DNA of 64,000 nt. It comes from Sporolactobacillus shoreae. Lineage in GTDB: Bacteria > Bacillota > Bacilli > Bacillales > Sporolactobacillaceae. The notes below the pieces were generated by a model. The model was not told the DNA's origin. It saw only the letters and a list, made by a program, of their open reading frames with translations, and searched no databases. The translations under genes and the position numbers were made by a program. This document shows, in pieces, positions 9,139 to 16,995 of the stretch. The stretch covers positions 310,001 to 374,000 of the forward strand of contig NZ_SRJD01000001.1 in assembly GCF_004684935.1 (NCBI RefSeq). The letters are read 5' to 3'. Numbering within the stretch: the stretch's first letter is position 1; each line of letters starts with the position of its first letter.

Positions 9139-9590
9139 TGAAATCACTCCTTGTTAATTTTAGCAACAAGAGTAATGTATGTGCTTCTTTATCATGCTCA
9201 ACGGCGAATGCCTAGAAGACGAGACATTCATACAAAAAGGATAGAGCTTTGAAAGGGAGGCCTTGAATGGTGAATATAAAAGAAATTCGCCTCCTATAGT
9301 ATTATCGAAATGATGGTTGAAATTGCTCACCAGACAGCTCTAACAAAGGATTGAAAATAAGATGAATTTTGGAGAAGCATTGAAACTTTAAAGTAGTTTC
9401 TTGATGCTCAGGTAGTCACTTTCAAGATCTTGTTTTATCAACCTTTTTAAATCCCGTTATTTTCTTCTGACCCCCTTTTGGGATAGCTTTTTGATTCAGA
9501 CATCTTGGGCTAGCACCTAATCAGAATAAATTGCATACAAATGAAATCAGCTGAAGTCAGCAATTCTAATGCGCGAAAGAGGTTGATTAG
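9139..9590. other. AT-rich intergenic stretch
   Basis: No gene of convincing size. There is a GGAGGC...GCCTCC pairing near 9256-9295 and a 10-bp perfect inverted repeat, CACCTAATCA (9514-9523) and TGATTAGGTG (9584-9593). Its right arm covers the start codon of the next small ORF. Confidence 0.45.
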
Positions 9591-9752
9591 GTGAATAATA
9601 TTCAGGCTGGCGTTATTAAGAATGAATGGAACAAGGTCCTTGCATCAGGCCTCAATTTATTTGGATTGGTGGTTGTTTTAATTGGTGCAGTCATTGCCTT
9701 CAGGGCAGTCTATCGTTCATACGTCTATGCCACTGAAAATATATCGGTATGA
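9591..9752 (+). CDS. single-helix membrane microprotein, unknown
   Basis: 53 residues from GTG 9591, preceded by AGAGG at about 9578-9582. One strong hydrophobic segment (LFGLVVVLIGAVIAF, about 23-37) follows a polar N-terminus (NNIQAGVIKNEWNK). It lies 24 bases upstream of the next small gene and may share its transcript. The inverted-repeat arm at 9584-9593 overlaps the start. No family recognised. Confidence 0.5.
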   Translation: MNNIQAGVIKNEWNKVLASGLNLFGLVVVLIGAVIAFRAVYRSYVYATENISV

Positions 9753-9776
9753 TTCCACGATCGGGGGACGCACTTC

Positions 9777-9983
9777 ATGTATGAAGAATACACAAAACGG
9801 TTATCTGACATTCAAAAATTGATTGATTTTGCGTGCGAAAACAATATGAGTATAGACAAATTAGTATCATCATTGGAGTTATTAAAAACGATGAAATTGG
9901 ATGAAACCAGGCAAGCAACAGATAACCTATTAAAAGGATCTGATGATTTGTTTAAAAAAATACTTGGAAATATTGAAATGTAG
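9777..9983 (+). CDS. small helical protein, unknown
   Basis: 68 residues, rich in charged and helix-favouring amino acids (YTKRLSDIQKLIDFACENN, LKTMKLDETRQATDNLLK). No signal or membrane segment. GGGGG lies 9 bases before the ATG and a terminator-like hairpin follows the stop, so this looks like a genuine gene. It probably forms a transcription unit with the preceding membrane microprotein. No family recognised. Confidence 0.6.
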   Translation: MYEEYTKRLSDIQKLIDFACENNMSIDKLVSSLELLKTMKLDETRQATDNLLKGSDDLFKKILGNIEM

Positions 9984-10006
9984 CATCCTTTGCGGTGCTT
10001 TTTTTA
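9981..10006 (+). terminator. terminator of the 9.6-10 kb small genes
   Basis: AGCATC pairs with GGTGCT (one G-U pair) around a short loop and is followed by seven T residues. Confidence 0.65.
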
Positions 10007-10133
10007 ATGGATGATAGAAGACTTATTTTTGAAGAAAGTATAAGAGAGCACCCGGTAGTGGGACGCCCTCTGAAGGAGTGATCTAAAGATGGACCGATGG
10101 TTACGGATTAACTCAAAAGGTGGCAAGATTGGA

Positions 10134-10292
10134 TTAATAAACGAAAGAAGCACCAATGATAATGAGCAAAATGAACAATACAATGATCAAGGCGAACCCT
10201 CGGCCAAATCCATAGCCACCATATCCGTATCCGTGACCGCAGCCGCACGCACCGTCAACAGGATAACCAGGATAACCAGGATAACCCCACAT
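10134..10292 (-). CDS. YjcZ-family sporulation microprotein
   Basis: 52 residues from the ATG at 10292, with AAGGGGGTG upstream. The Gly/Tyr-rich N-terminus (three GYP repeats, then [12 protein letters not shown]) is followed by the hallmark C-terminal helix [18 protein letters not shown] of YjcZ-type sporulation proteins. The GYP repeats come from a 9-base tandem repeat, three copies at 10261-10287. Family members are tiny membrane or coat-associated proteins of unknown role. A second, shorter member lies at 11746-11853. Confidence 0.85.
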   Translation of the reverse strand: MWGYPGYPGYPVDGACGCGHGYGYGGYGFGRGFALIIVLFILLIIIGASFVY

Positions 10293-10442
10293 AAAAGACA
10301 CCCCCTTATCGATTGATGATGCATTATATGAGCGGATAGACGGATGAGGAATGATTAATATGCCCAATTGAGAAGTGCAGATAGGGCGAACCCAAAAATT
10401 TGCATCACCCCTGCATCAAATTTTATTTGTTTAAAATTTTAT

Positions 10443-10784
10443 CTAACCCGTGAGTGAGATGTGAGAGAAAGTATGGTTGCCCATTTCGTACTCCTCAACG
10501 ACCTCACATTTAACAAGATACGGATAAACCAGCATGCATTTACCGATCAGAAAAAAGGTGGCTTTGGCATGGTATTGCTTAAGCACATCGAGTATTTGGG
10601 GCGTGTAGACTGGGTGGGGTCCGTCATCAAAAGTCAGAGCAACGAGCTTCTGATGATTCGAAACTTCCCCAACGACGTTTCCCTTGGGGTCATAGTCAAA
10701 ACGATCAATCATGGCATTAGCTGTTTTACCAAAAACACATTGTAACAGCATGCCGAAAGATAGTAAGAAAAATGAAATCTTAAC
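10443..10784 (-). pseudogene. truncated polysaccharide deacetylase (NodB domain)
   Basis: The frame carries a signal peptide (KISFFLLSFGMLLQCVFGKTANA) and the first part of a NodB deacetylase domain: motif 1 TFDDGP (LVALTFDDGPHP) and motif 2 GNHTFSH. It then stops about 110 residues in, whereas intact enzymes run well over 200, so motifs 3-5 are missing. The signal-peptide frame begins right after a TAG, with GTT where a start codon is expected and no ribosome site. Probably a dead remnant of a peptidoglycan or chitooligosaccharide deacetylase. Confidence 0.8.
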
Positions 10785-10915
10785 CTAGTAACAACATTCT
10801 TAACAACGTCGCTTCTCTATTTTCGAAGACGGTGCAATACGCAACAGTGGCATGGAGCCATGATTATTTTCTTTTGAATAGGCAAAAATAAAGAAAAAAA
10901 TAAAGGGGAATTACC

Positions 10916-11602
10916 TTGAATTTTTTCGAGATATTAGAAAGATCACTCGGAGCTTTTTTTATATTGCTGCTTTTGACACGAGTTTTGGGAAAAACTCAGT
11001 TAAATCACTCAACTGCTTTCAATTATGCAACTGGTATTACCTTAGGATCGATTACCGCAAATATTGTAATTGACAAGAATATTTCTGTTTTCCAGGGCTT
11101 TGTAAGCTTGGGCATTTGGACAACTGCTACGCTTTTCATTGGTTACCTAAGCCTTAAATCGTCCAGAGCAAGAACAATTCTTAATGGTGAACCCTCAATT
11201 ATTATAAAGAAAGGGAAAATCGTTGAAAAAGCCATGCGATCGTCGAAACTGAACATGGATACCTTAAAAATGCTGCTTAGATGTAATCATATTTTTACCA
11301 TTGAAGATGTTGACTATGCGATTCTTGAAACAGATGGTCAATTAGCTGTACTTAAAAAATCTGGTCGGCAAACGGTAACCAGGCGGGATATTCAAGTTAC
11401 GTCGGCGGAACCCTTATATTTACCGTCTGAAATCATCGTTGACGGGAAAATTGTTGTGCATAATTTAGAAGAGCTAAACCTGACTAGAGAATGGGTGCAA
11501 GCTCAAATAAAAAATTTTGGAATTAATTCAATTAACGACGTTTTTTATGCTGAACTTCAGAGTGACGGAACGCTTCATATTGACAAAAGAGAGATTTACT
11601 AG
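10916..11602 (+). CDS. YetF/DUF421 family membrane protein
   Basis: 228 residues. The N-terminal part holds three membrane helices (about 10-25, 35-52, 58-78), followed by a cytosolic alpha/beta domain with the conserved region ILNGEPSIIIKKGKI and two repeats typical of DUF421 (COG2323; Bacillus YetF, YkjA, YrbG). Members are common in spore formers; one role proposed for relatives is in spore membranes, but none is certain. The start is TTG at 10916, preceded by AAAGGGG. It is the largest intact gene of the accessory segment. Confidence 0.85.
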   Translation: MNFFEILERSLGAFFILLLLTRVLGKTQLNHSTAFNYATGITLGSITANIVIDKNISVFQGFVSLGIWTTATLFIGYLSLKSSRARTILNGEPSIIIKKGKIVEKAMRSSKLNMDTLKMLLRCNHIFTIEDVDYAILETDGQLAVLKKSGRQTVTRRDIQVTSAEPLYLPSEIIVDGKIVVHNLEELNLTREWVQAQIKNFGINSINDVFYAELQSDGTLHIDKREIY

Positions 11603-11663
11603 TCACGTCACGATCTGTGAATCAATCCAGAAAAGATGTTATCAGGAATTATTTATCTGAGAA

Positions 11664-11697
11664 AAGGTAAAAAGGGCACCCTGGTGTGAGGTACCCT
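11664..11697 (-). terminator. terminator of the second YjcZ-type gene
   Basis: On the minus strand AGGGTACC pairs with GGTGCCCT (one G-U pair) and is followed by TTTTTACC. A similar but less perfect hairpin lies after the first YjcZ-type gene (about 10045-10074). Confidence 0.7.
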
Positions 11698-11745
11698 CAA
11701 GCAAAGGAGGTGCTGAATGGAACCGATGGTTAAACGGCCCCATGA

Positions 11746-11853
11746 TTAGTAACAGAATGCGGTTCCAACAATGATCAACAGAATGAAAAGGACGGCGATC
11801 AGGGCAAAGCTATTGCCGTGACTAAAGCCACCGCTATATCCGCCATCACTCAA
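11746..11853 (-). CDS. YjcZ-family sporulation microprotein (second copy)
   Basis: 35 residues from TTG 11853, with AAAGGTG 7 bases upstream. The N-terminus is Gly/Ser-rich (SDGGYSGGFSHGNS), followed by the family helix [18 protein letters not shown] ending in CY. It is shorter than the copy at 10134-10292 but shares the same hydrophobic signature and a similar 3' region with a matching hairpin. Easily missed because of its size and TTG start. Confidence 0.8.
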   Translation of the reverse strand: MSDGGYSGGFSHGNSFALIAVLFILLIIVGTAFCY

Positions 11854-11858
11854 TTTAT

Positions 11859-12134
11859 TCACCTTTTCGCACTGACTGCCTCAACATCTGAAATTCTCTC
11901 AATTATTTTGGCGACATCTGCCTGTTCCTCAACAAGGAGATAAGAGCTGATCGCTGTCTCATTGATAAGCATATATTTGGTTGCAAGATAATCTGATACC
12001 TTGCCGTCAAGGCCGGCTTTCTCAAATTGCTTTGCTATTTCAACTCGTACTTCGTATAATTTTTGATAGATTTTTTCCTTTTCGTGTTTCAATCCTTTCG
12101 CCTCTTTCAGTTGTTTCCAGGTCTTATGATTCAT
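11859..12134 (-). CDS. small hypothetical protein
   Basis: 91 residues, mostly helical and charged (WKQLKEAKGLKHEKEKIYQK), with no signal or membrane segment. It sits 6 bases upstream of the YjcZ microprotein on the same strand, suggesting co-transcription. The ATG at 12134 lacks a clear ribosome site, so the start is uncertain. No family recognised. Confidence 0.5.
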   Translation of the reverse strand: MNHKTWKQLKEAKGLKHEKEKIYQKLYEVRVEIAKQFEKAGLDGKVSDYLATKYMLINETAISSYLLVEEQADVAKIIERISDVEAVSAKR

Positions 12135-12157
12135 GTGCGGTCATCAAAACTATTTTT

Positions 12158-12496
12158 CTAACAAAAAATCAGAGGCTGGTCGTTTCGCGCGGCCAGTTCC
12201 ATCCCCCCAGCTAAGGATAATGCTTCCTCGACATAGTCTTCTTCGCTCCAGTCAGCGACCAGCTCCCTCAGTCTTGGTGCCACTTGTGAACACTCTTTGG
12301 CGGTCATTTCGCCTTCACAGTCTGAGTGGTTGAGGAGCGGAATGATCGCGTCATCGAAATCGCTGAAGCGTGTATTTCCTCCAAATCCTTCCATCCTATT
12401 CAGATCCATTCCAATTTCTCTGGCTAACTTTTCTCTGAAGTCATGAAAAAGGCCGTAACTCCAGTGCGCGTCGCAGTGGCTGAAATTTAATCCCAT
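12158..12496 (-). CDS. conserved hypothetical protein
   Basis: 112 residues beginning MGLNFSHCDAHWSYG, with FGGNTRFSDFDDAIIPLLNHSDCEGEMT and an ending near C112. I recall this pattern from widespread small bacterial proteins of unknown function, but I cannot name a family. GGGGAGAATG lies upstream of the ATG at 12496. The many His, Cys and Asp residues are notable, though metal binding is only a guess. Confidence 0.7.
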   Translation of the reverse strand: MGLNFSHCDAHWSYGLFHDFREKLAREIGMDLNRMEGFGGNTRFSDFDDAIIPLLNHSDCEGEMTAKECSQVAPRLRELVADWSEEDYVEEALSLAGGMELAARNDQPLIFC

Positions 12497-12745
12497 GTTT
12501 CATTCTCCCCTTAATGAAGTGTTATAGCTTCAATGCCTGATTCATTTATAAAAAAAAATTCGGCAGGGATCAAACGGGTAAAATAAGGATTTTTTATTGT
12601 TTGAAGTACTTTATAAACAAAAAGTGTGAAATTTCATTATGGGGAAAGTGTATTTTTAAAAATATAGAGCTTTATTAATCGGAGCACAATGAAGTAAGAA
12701 GGACAATTAAAAATGGAGTCAGTTAAGCCATAATGATCTTCACGG

Positions 12746-12958
12746 TCATTTTGCAGTTTTTTTGGATCTAATGATTTCACCTGGATATACATTCATCATT
12801 GGCGTTGAACCGGCGGTATAATTGACTACCTCATAAAAATGTTCAAATGCGCTGACGTATTCGTCAATATTTTCTCTCGGATGCTTCTCCATATAAGCGA
12901 TGGTCAGATCCTTCGCAATCTCACTGAAAAACATCGGACTTTTATTGTCTTCGCTCAT
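12746..12958 (-). CDS. small hypothetical protein
   Basis: 70 residues with a good ribosome site (AGGAGAG, 5 bases from the ATG at 12958). The pattern FFSEIAKDLTIAYMEKHPRENIDEYVSAFEHFYEVV suggests a small helical protein; the tail is basic (RSKKTAK). A hairpin (AATGATC/GGTCATT, 12731-12749) overlaps the stop codon. The family is not recognised. Confidence 0.6.
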   Translation of the reverse strand: MSEDNKSPMFFSEIAKDLTIAYMEKHPRENIDEYVSAFEHFYEVVNYTAGSTPMMNVYPGEIIRSKKTAK

Positions 12959-13192
12959 GTAATCTCTCCTATTGTAGAAATTTGCTCCAGCAACCCAAGT
13001 CAGTCCGTAGCTATAATTTATATCGTGCGAAACCGCTTTTTTCTTTATGTTTTTCCAGGTGACTCATACGAAACAAAAAGAATTGTGTCAAAGAAATACA
13101 ATTTTAGGTACTATTAAAATTTTAACAAGGACTTGTTTGTGATATCATTATAAAAAGAATTTCCATTTTCCGGCTGCCAAAGGGAGAAAACC

Positions 13193-13798
13193 ATGGGAAC
13201 TTATATGAAACAAAACCGAACGTTCAGGCTTGTGTTAATCAGTATCTTTACAGCGATCATTATTCTTCAGAACTTTGTCCCTTTTTTGGGAAATATCCAA
13301 ATTGGAGCATTTAGCTTGACTCTGATGCATATCACTGTCATTATCGTTGCCATTGCTCTTGGACCTCTTGATGGTGCGATTATCGGTGGTATTTGGGGTG
13401 TGATTACGTTTATCAGAGCATTTACTTTTCCAAGCAGCCCGATCGCACCAATCATTTTCACGAATCCTCTGATCTCAATTCTCCCTAGGATACTCATTGG
13501 AGTGGTTGCGGGGTATACTTTTTTGGCTCTCAGAAAAACAAAACTGTTTGAAGTTGGATCGATGTCTATAGCCGCGCTTTTGGGGGCGCTGACAAACACT
13601 GTGCTCGTACTTGGTCTAACCTATGTCTTTTTCAGACTTCATTTTATTATTTTTACCAGTATGAATTTGAATGCGGATCAGGTTCTTCCATTCCTTCTGG
13701 GCATCGTTTTCACTAATGGAATTTTTGAAGCCGCAGCGGCAGTTGTTATAGCTCCAACAATTGCCAGGATATTGATTCATATCAGTCAGAAAAACTAA
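13193..13798 (+). CDS. ECF transporter substrate-binding (S) component, possibly PanT
   Basis: 201 residues with about six hydrophobic helices. It has the features of an ECF vitamin-transporter S component: an N-terminal AIIILQNFVPFLG segment, LGPLDGAIIGGIWGVITFIRAF, and NPLISILPRILIGVVAG. This pattern resembles the pantothenate-type (PanT) S component of lactic acid bacteria; the substrate is inference. The shared EcfA/EcfT module would be encoded elsewhere. AAGGGAGA precedes the ATG at 13193. A strong hairpin terminator follows. Confidence 0.8.
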   Translation: MGTYMKQNRTFRLVLISIFTAIIILQNFVPFLGNIQIGAFSLTLMHITVIIVAIALGPLDGAIIGGIWGVITFIRAFTFPSSPIAPIIFTNPLISILPRILIGVVAGYTFLALRKTKLFEVGSMSIAALLGALTNTVLVLGLTYVFFRLHFIIFTSMNLNADQVLPFLLGIVFTNGIFEAAAAVVIAPTIARILIHISQKN

Positions 13799-13831
13799 TA
13801 TCTACATTTTCATTCCGAATCAATAGAATTG

Positions 13832-13879
13832 TTGAAATGCGGCATCCGTGAAAGTGGGTGCCGCATTTCAATATTTTTA
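13832..13879. terminator. bidirectional terminator
   Basis: A long stem, TTGAAATGCGGCATCC (13832-13847) against GGTGCCGCATTTCAA (13857-13871), with TATTTTT on the + side. It separates the ECF gene from the convergent Sm-like gene. Confidence 0.85.
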
Positions 13880-13938
13880 CGCATGATGGATTGTACTGAA
13901 CTAAAACTCCCATCCGGTGGGAAAGCGCTGACTGTATC

Positions 13939-14286
13939 CTACCTGTGGTGTGGAAATGGAAAGAGGAACGGGAAAGCAAAAAGAGAGAATGGAAATAAGA
14001 AACGGCGAAAACGGCGGAATCTGGGCCGTTGCCCGGTAAACTGTCTCTGATCTTCCTCAATATCTTCGGGAACAAGTATCACAATGCCATCATTCCTGAT
14101 GCCATCAATAATGCCTTCCTGTCTGGATCCGTCTTTTAATTGCGCAATGACGTGATAATTCATGTACTTCCGACCGATATTTTGGATTTCTGCCTTGTTG
14201 TCAGAGTTCTCCGGGTCCCTCATGGTCATTTCATGTGGTGTATACAATGGCTGATTCATCGGCCACTGGCCGTAGTTATCAGACAT
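13939..14286 (-). CDS. Sm-like small protein with aromatic/Arg tail (paralogue 1)
   Basis: 115 residues from the ATG at 14286 (AAGGAG 8 bases upstream). The central part RKYMNYHVIAQLKDGSRQEG with IIDGIRNDGIVILVPE has the strand pattern of a small Sm/SH3-like barrel. The C-terminus is odd: an Arg/Phe/Pro-rich tail (PRFRRFRRFLF, then alternating PF residues). Two other window proteins (59244-59606 and 62631-62876) share the barrel pattern. Such proteins occur in spore formers, but no function is known to me. RNA binding is only suggested by the fold-like pattern. Confidence 0.6.
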   Translation of the reverse strand: MSDNYGQWPMNQPLYTPHEMTMRDPENSDNKAEIQNIGRKYMNYHVIAQLKDGSRQEGIIDGIRNDGIVILVPEDIEEDQRQFTGQRPRFRRFRRFLFPFSLFAFPFLFPFPHHR

Positions 14287-14377
14287 GTTCGTCACTCCTT
14301 TTTTACCAGGATATTCACCCAAAAAGTACATGTGACATGACCCTGTTCAGAAAGTCCCGACCATATTTTTAAGGCAT

Positions 14378-14409
14378 AGAAAGAGCGGGACTCTCATCCC
14401 GCTCTTTCT
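14378..14409 (-). terminator. strong hairpin downstream of DUF4395 gene
   Basis: A perfect 13-bp stem, AGAAAGAGCGGGA / TCCCGCTCTTTCT, with a 6-base loop. No long T tract is present, so termination strength is uncertain. Confidence 0.6.
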
Positions 14410-14435
14410 GAAATTTGTCAGACCACTTAATTCTT

Positions 14436-14870
14436 TCAAGATTCTATTTTTGCCTTTCTGCGCTGCCTGTACTGTGACCATTGAAAATGTATGAAGCAGC
14501 CGATGCAGAAGCCGAGAATAGCAATGAATGCTGCCAATCCTACGATCGCCGTGAAAACAATTGCCAGAACAGTCCAATGGATGAGATAGCTAAAAAATCC
14601 GACAATGAGACAGGACACAGCAATTGTCTGGTTAAATTTTTGCTGATCACGGTCCTCTGGAACATAAAAGGATGCTGGTTTTCTTAAAAAATGTTTCGCA
14701 AGCTGCATCACTGGATTGTAGTGGAACAAAAGGCCGGACAATCCGGACAGAAGGGGAAGCAGGAGAACCCAGTAAAAACCTGTGATCCACGTAGCAGCAA
14801 CACTGGCGACGATAACCCACTGATTGGTACGGACAAGAGGACGAGGGATGGATGAAGGACGCTGAGACAA
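14436..14870 (-). CDS. DUF4395 family membrane protein
   Basis: 144 residues from TTG 14870 (MSQRPSSIPRPLVRTNQW), preceded by AAAGGTGTG. It contains the DUF4395 signature: RTNQW, LLPLLSGLSGLLFHYNP, then FLRKPASFYVPEDRDQQKFNQ and two further membrane helices ending in a basic tail. About four hydrophobic segments (25-42, 42-52, 88-103, 108-130). Function unknown; family members occur with thiol-redox or thiosulfate metabolism genes in other bacteria. Confidence 0.82.
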   Translation of the reverse strand: MSQRPSSIPRPLVRTNQWVIVASVAATWITGFYWVLLLPLLSGLSGLLFHYNPVMQLAKHFLRKPASFYVPEDRDQQKFNQTIAVSCLIVGFFSYLIHWTVLAIVFTAIVGLAAFIAILGFCIGCFIHFQWSQYRQRRKAKIES

Positions 14871-15077
14871 TTTAATCACACCTTTCCCATATGAATATAT
14901 TAATATTACACTTTTCCATACATCATGTGAATCCTTTTGCACTGAACTTCTTGTAAGACTTTTGCATAACGAATAGAATAAATAGGAATCGGCTGTTTGA
15001 AGGCCGTCATATGAATTTTACGATGCGACCTTATGAGAGGTCAGTTCGACTTAAATTATTGCGGATCAGGTGATTTT

Positions 15078-15980
15078 TTGTCACAAATCAGTAAACGGGG
15101 CTTTAGTGCCAACTTGTTCAGGGGAGCCGAAACCATTTTTAAGTGTCCGGTTTGCGGAGAACGAATCAGAGTGGTCGAAACGAGAAGCATAATCTGCCCG
15201 AACCATCACACGTTTGATTTTGCCAAACAGGGTTATGTCAATCTAGTGCCCCACTCCGTGCGCAGCGACTATGACCGTGACTTGTTTGAAGCCCGGAGAA
15301 AAATCATTGCGGATTGCGGTTTCTTTGATCCGCTGATAGAGAAGATCGTTTCATTAGTCGGATTGCAAAAGAACAATGGGAGAGATCCCTTTTATTTGCT
15401 GGATATGGGCTGTGGGGAAGGATCACACCTTTCAACTATCTGCGGCCAGCTGCGAACGGGAGGGAGTTCAGATATTAGGGGAATTGGTATAGATCTTTCA
15501 AAGGCGGGAATACATCAGGCGGCTTCAGAATACTCACAGGAGATGTGGGCGGTTGCGGATCTGGCGAACCCTCCGCTCAATGATCGGACGATCAGCGTGA
15601 TTCTGAATATCCTTTCCCCCTCAAATTACAATGTATTTGACCGTCTGCTTAAAGAGGACGGAATGGCTATCAAGGTTGTGCCGCGTAGCGGTTATTTACA
15701 TGAATTGAGGGACTTTTTCTTCAATGACACTGAAAAAAGGATCTATTCCAATTCGGATATTATTGAGAATTTCAGGCTTCACTTTCGCGCTTTTCAATCA
15801 TTCAAAATACACTATGTGAAGAAATTAAGCCATGACGCTATGCAATCCCTTATACGGATGACGCCGCTTACATGGAAAGCGGGCGAGGAGAGGCGACGGC
15901 AGTGGATGGACGGGGGATCCTCAGAGATTACGATTGATCTCGATTTAATTGCAGGAAGAAAAAAAGACATCATCCATTGA
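15078..15980 (+). CDS. rlmA: 23S rRNA (guanine-N1) methyltransferase, RlmA family
   Basis: This enzyme uses S-adenosylmethionine to methylate N1 of a guanine in 23S rRNA hairpin 35 (G745 or G748 type). The N-terminal zinc finger FKCPVCGERI...IICPNHH is followed by KQGYVNLVPHSVRSDYDRD, then the SAM motif LLDMGCGEGSHLS. I place the start at TTG 15078, which has AGGTGA just upstream; ATG 15033 would add 15 residues but lacks a ribosome site. Length about 300 residues. In relatives this methylation can affect macrolide or tylosin sensitivity. Confidence 0.85.
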   Translation: MSQISKRGFSANLFRGAETIFKCPVCGERIRVVETRSIICPNHHTFDFAKQGYVNLVPHSVRSDYDRDLFEARRKIIADCGFFDPLIEKIVSLVGLQKNNGRDPFYLLDMGCGEGSHLSTICGQLRTGGSSDIRGIGIDLSKAGIHQAASEYSQEMWAVADLANPPLNDRTISVILNILSPSNYNVFDRLLKEDGMAIKVVPRSGYLHELRDFFFNDTEKRIYSNSDIIENFRLHFRAFQSFKIHYVKKLSHDAMQSLIRMTPLTWKAGEERRRQWMDGGSSEITIDLDLIAGRKKDIIH

Positions 15981-15990
15981 AAACGAATTT

Positions 15991-16004
15991 TGTAAGCGCT
16001 GAAT
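15991..16004 (+). promoter_or_regulatory. cre-like site upstream of fru operon
   Basis: TGTAAGCGCTGAAT matches the CcpA cre core TGNAARCGNWNNCA except at the last two positions. It lies just before the fruR promoter, where catabolite control would be expected. Confidence 0.45.
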
Positions 16005-16022
16005 GTTTTTGATGCAAAACGA

Positions 16023-16050
16023 TTGATTTTGAATGAAAGCGTGTTAAAAT
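16023..16050 (+). promoter_or_regulatory. fruR promoter
   Basis: TTGATT (16023-16028), 16-base spacer, TAAAAT (16045-16050), followed 9 bases later by the GGAGG ribosome site. Confidence 0.6.
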
Positions 16051-16071
16051 AATGTCGTGGAGGAAAAGAAT

Positions 16072-16857
16072 ATGTTAGCTGAAGAACGACAGCAGATTAT
16101 TTTGCAGAAGCTTGCCGAATCACCTGTGGTCAAACTGCAGGATCTGGTACAGGATCTTAAAGCTTCGGAATCGACAGTTCGCCGCGATCTGCAGGAACTC
16201 GAAGCCTGTCATCTGCTGCGTCGGGTGCATGGCGGGGCCTCGTTGCTGCAACCACGCAGTGAGGAGCTGGATATGGAAACGAAAACCTCCAAAAACGTTC
16301 AGCAAAAAAAGGCGGTCGCTCGGTTGGCGGCGGATCAGATCAAGGATAATGAGTGTATCTATCTTGACGCAGGAACTACGACCCTAGAAATGATACCTTA
16401 TATTAAAGCTGCAAATGTAACCGTTGTCACTAATGGCCCTGCCCATGGCGAAGAACTGGCGAGGAAAAATGTCGTCTGTTACTTAATCGGGGGAATAATG
16501 AAACGGACGACGAAGGCCGTGATCGGGAGCATGGCTTTGCAGAATCTGAATTTATTTCGCTTCGATAAAGCTTTTATTGGGACGAACGGGATCGATAAGC
16601 AAATGGGTTTTACCACACCGGATCCTGAGGAGGCAGCCGTGAAAAAGCGTGCTCAGTCGCTTTCAGCTCAAACATTTGTTGTTGCTGACAGCAGCAAATT
16701 TTCCGAAGTGTCTTTCTGCAAGATGTTTGATCTTGGTCAGGCAGCCATCATTACTGATAAAATGCCTGATATCATAGAATCTGAAATAATGGGCAGGACA
16801 AAAATCTATTGCGCTGATCAGGATTCGGATCCTGCATTTGTACCGGTAAAGCATTAA
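16072..16857 (+). CDS. fruR: DeoR-family regulator of the fructose operon
   Basis: 261 residues from ATG 16072, which has GGAGG 8 bases upstream; an in-frame GTG at 16057 overlaps that site. The N-terminal DeoR helix-turn-helix (LAEERQQIILQKLAE, SESTVRRDLQELEA, RRVHGGA) is followed by the sugar-phosphate sensor domain (IYLDAGTTTLEM, GGIMKRTTKAVIG, FIGTNGID). FruR usually responds to fructose 1-phosphate and controls fruK-fruA. Here fruA follows directly. Confidence 0.88.
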   Translation: MLAEERQQIILQKLAESPVVKLQDLVQDLKASESTVRRDLQELEACHLLRRVHGGASLLQPRSEELDMETKTSKNVQQKKAVARLAADQIKDNECIYLDAGTTTLEMIPYIKAANVTVVTNGPAHGEELARKNVVCYLIGGIMKRTTKAVIGSMALQNLNLFRFDKAFIGTNGIDKQMGFTTPDPEEAAVKKRAQSLSAQTFVVADSSKFSEVSFCKMFDLGQAAIITDKMPDIIESEIMGRTKIYCADQDSDPAFVPVKH

Positions 16858-16995
16858 TGGTTTGTGGAATGGATTCATAAATTCGAACCCGTACAGGAAC
16901 TTTTTTCCTGAGATATTGGGAAAATAAATACTGCCGCATCTGCAGAAAACAGTGTATTGTGTATTACTTTTAAAACAACAGGGAGTGAATTTAAA

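Noticed and set aside
9371-9392. Short MNFGEALKL frame resembling the start of phage DUF2829 (Tad2-type) proteins
   Set aside because: Only nine codons, no downstream domain and a weak ribosome site; too little to call.
10261-10287. Short tandem repeats that might be CRISPR-like
   Set aside because: Nine-base units with no spacers that encode GYP repeats of a YjcZ protein; no cas genes are present.
10089-10316. 75-codon plus-strand frame across the first YjcZ gene
   Set aside because: Good ribosome site but the body is antisense to a recognised microprotein and low-complexity; listed only as part of the repeated block finding.
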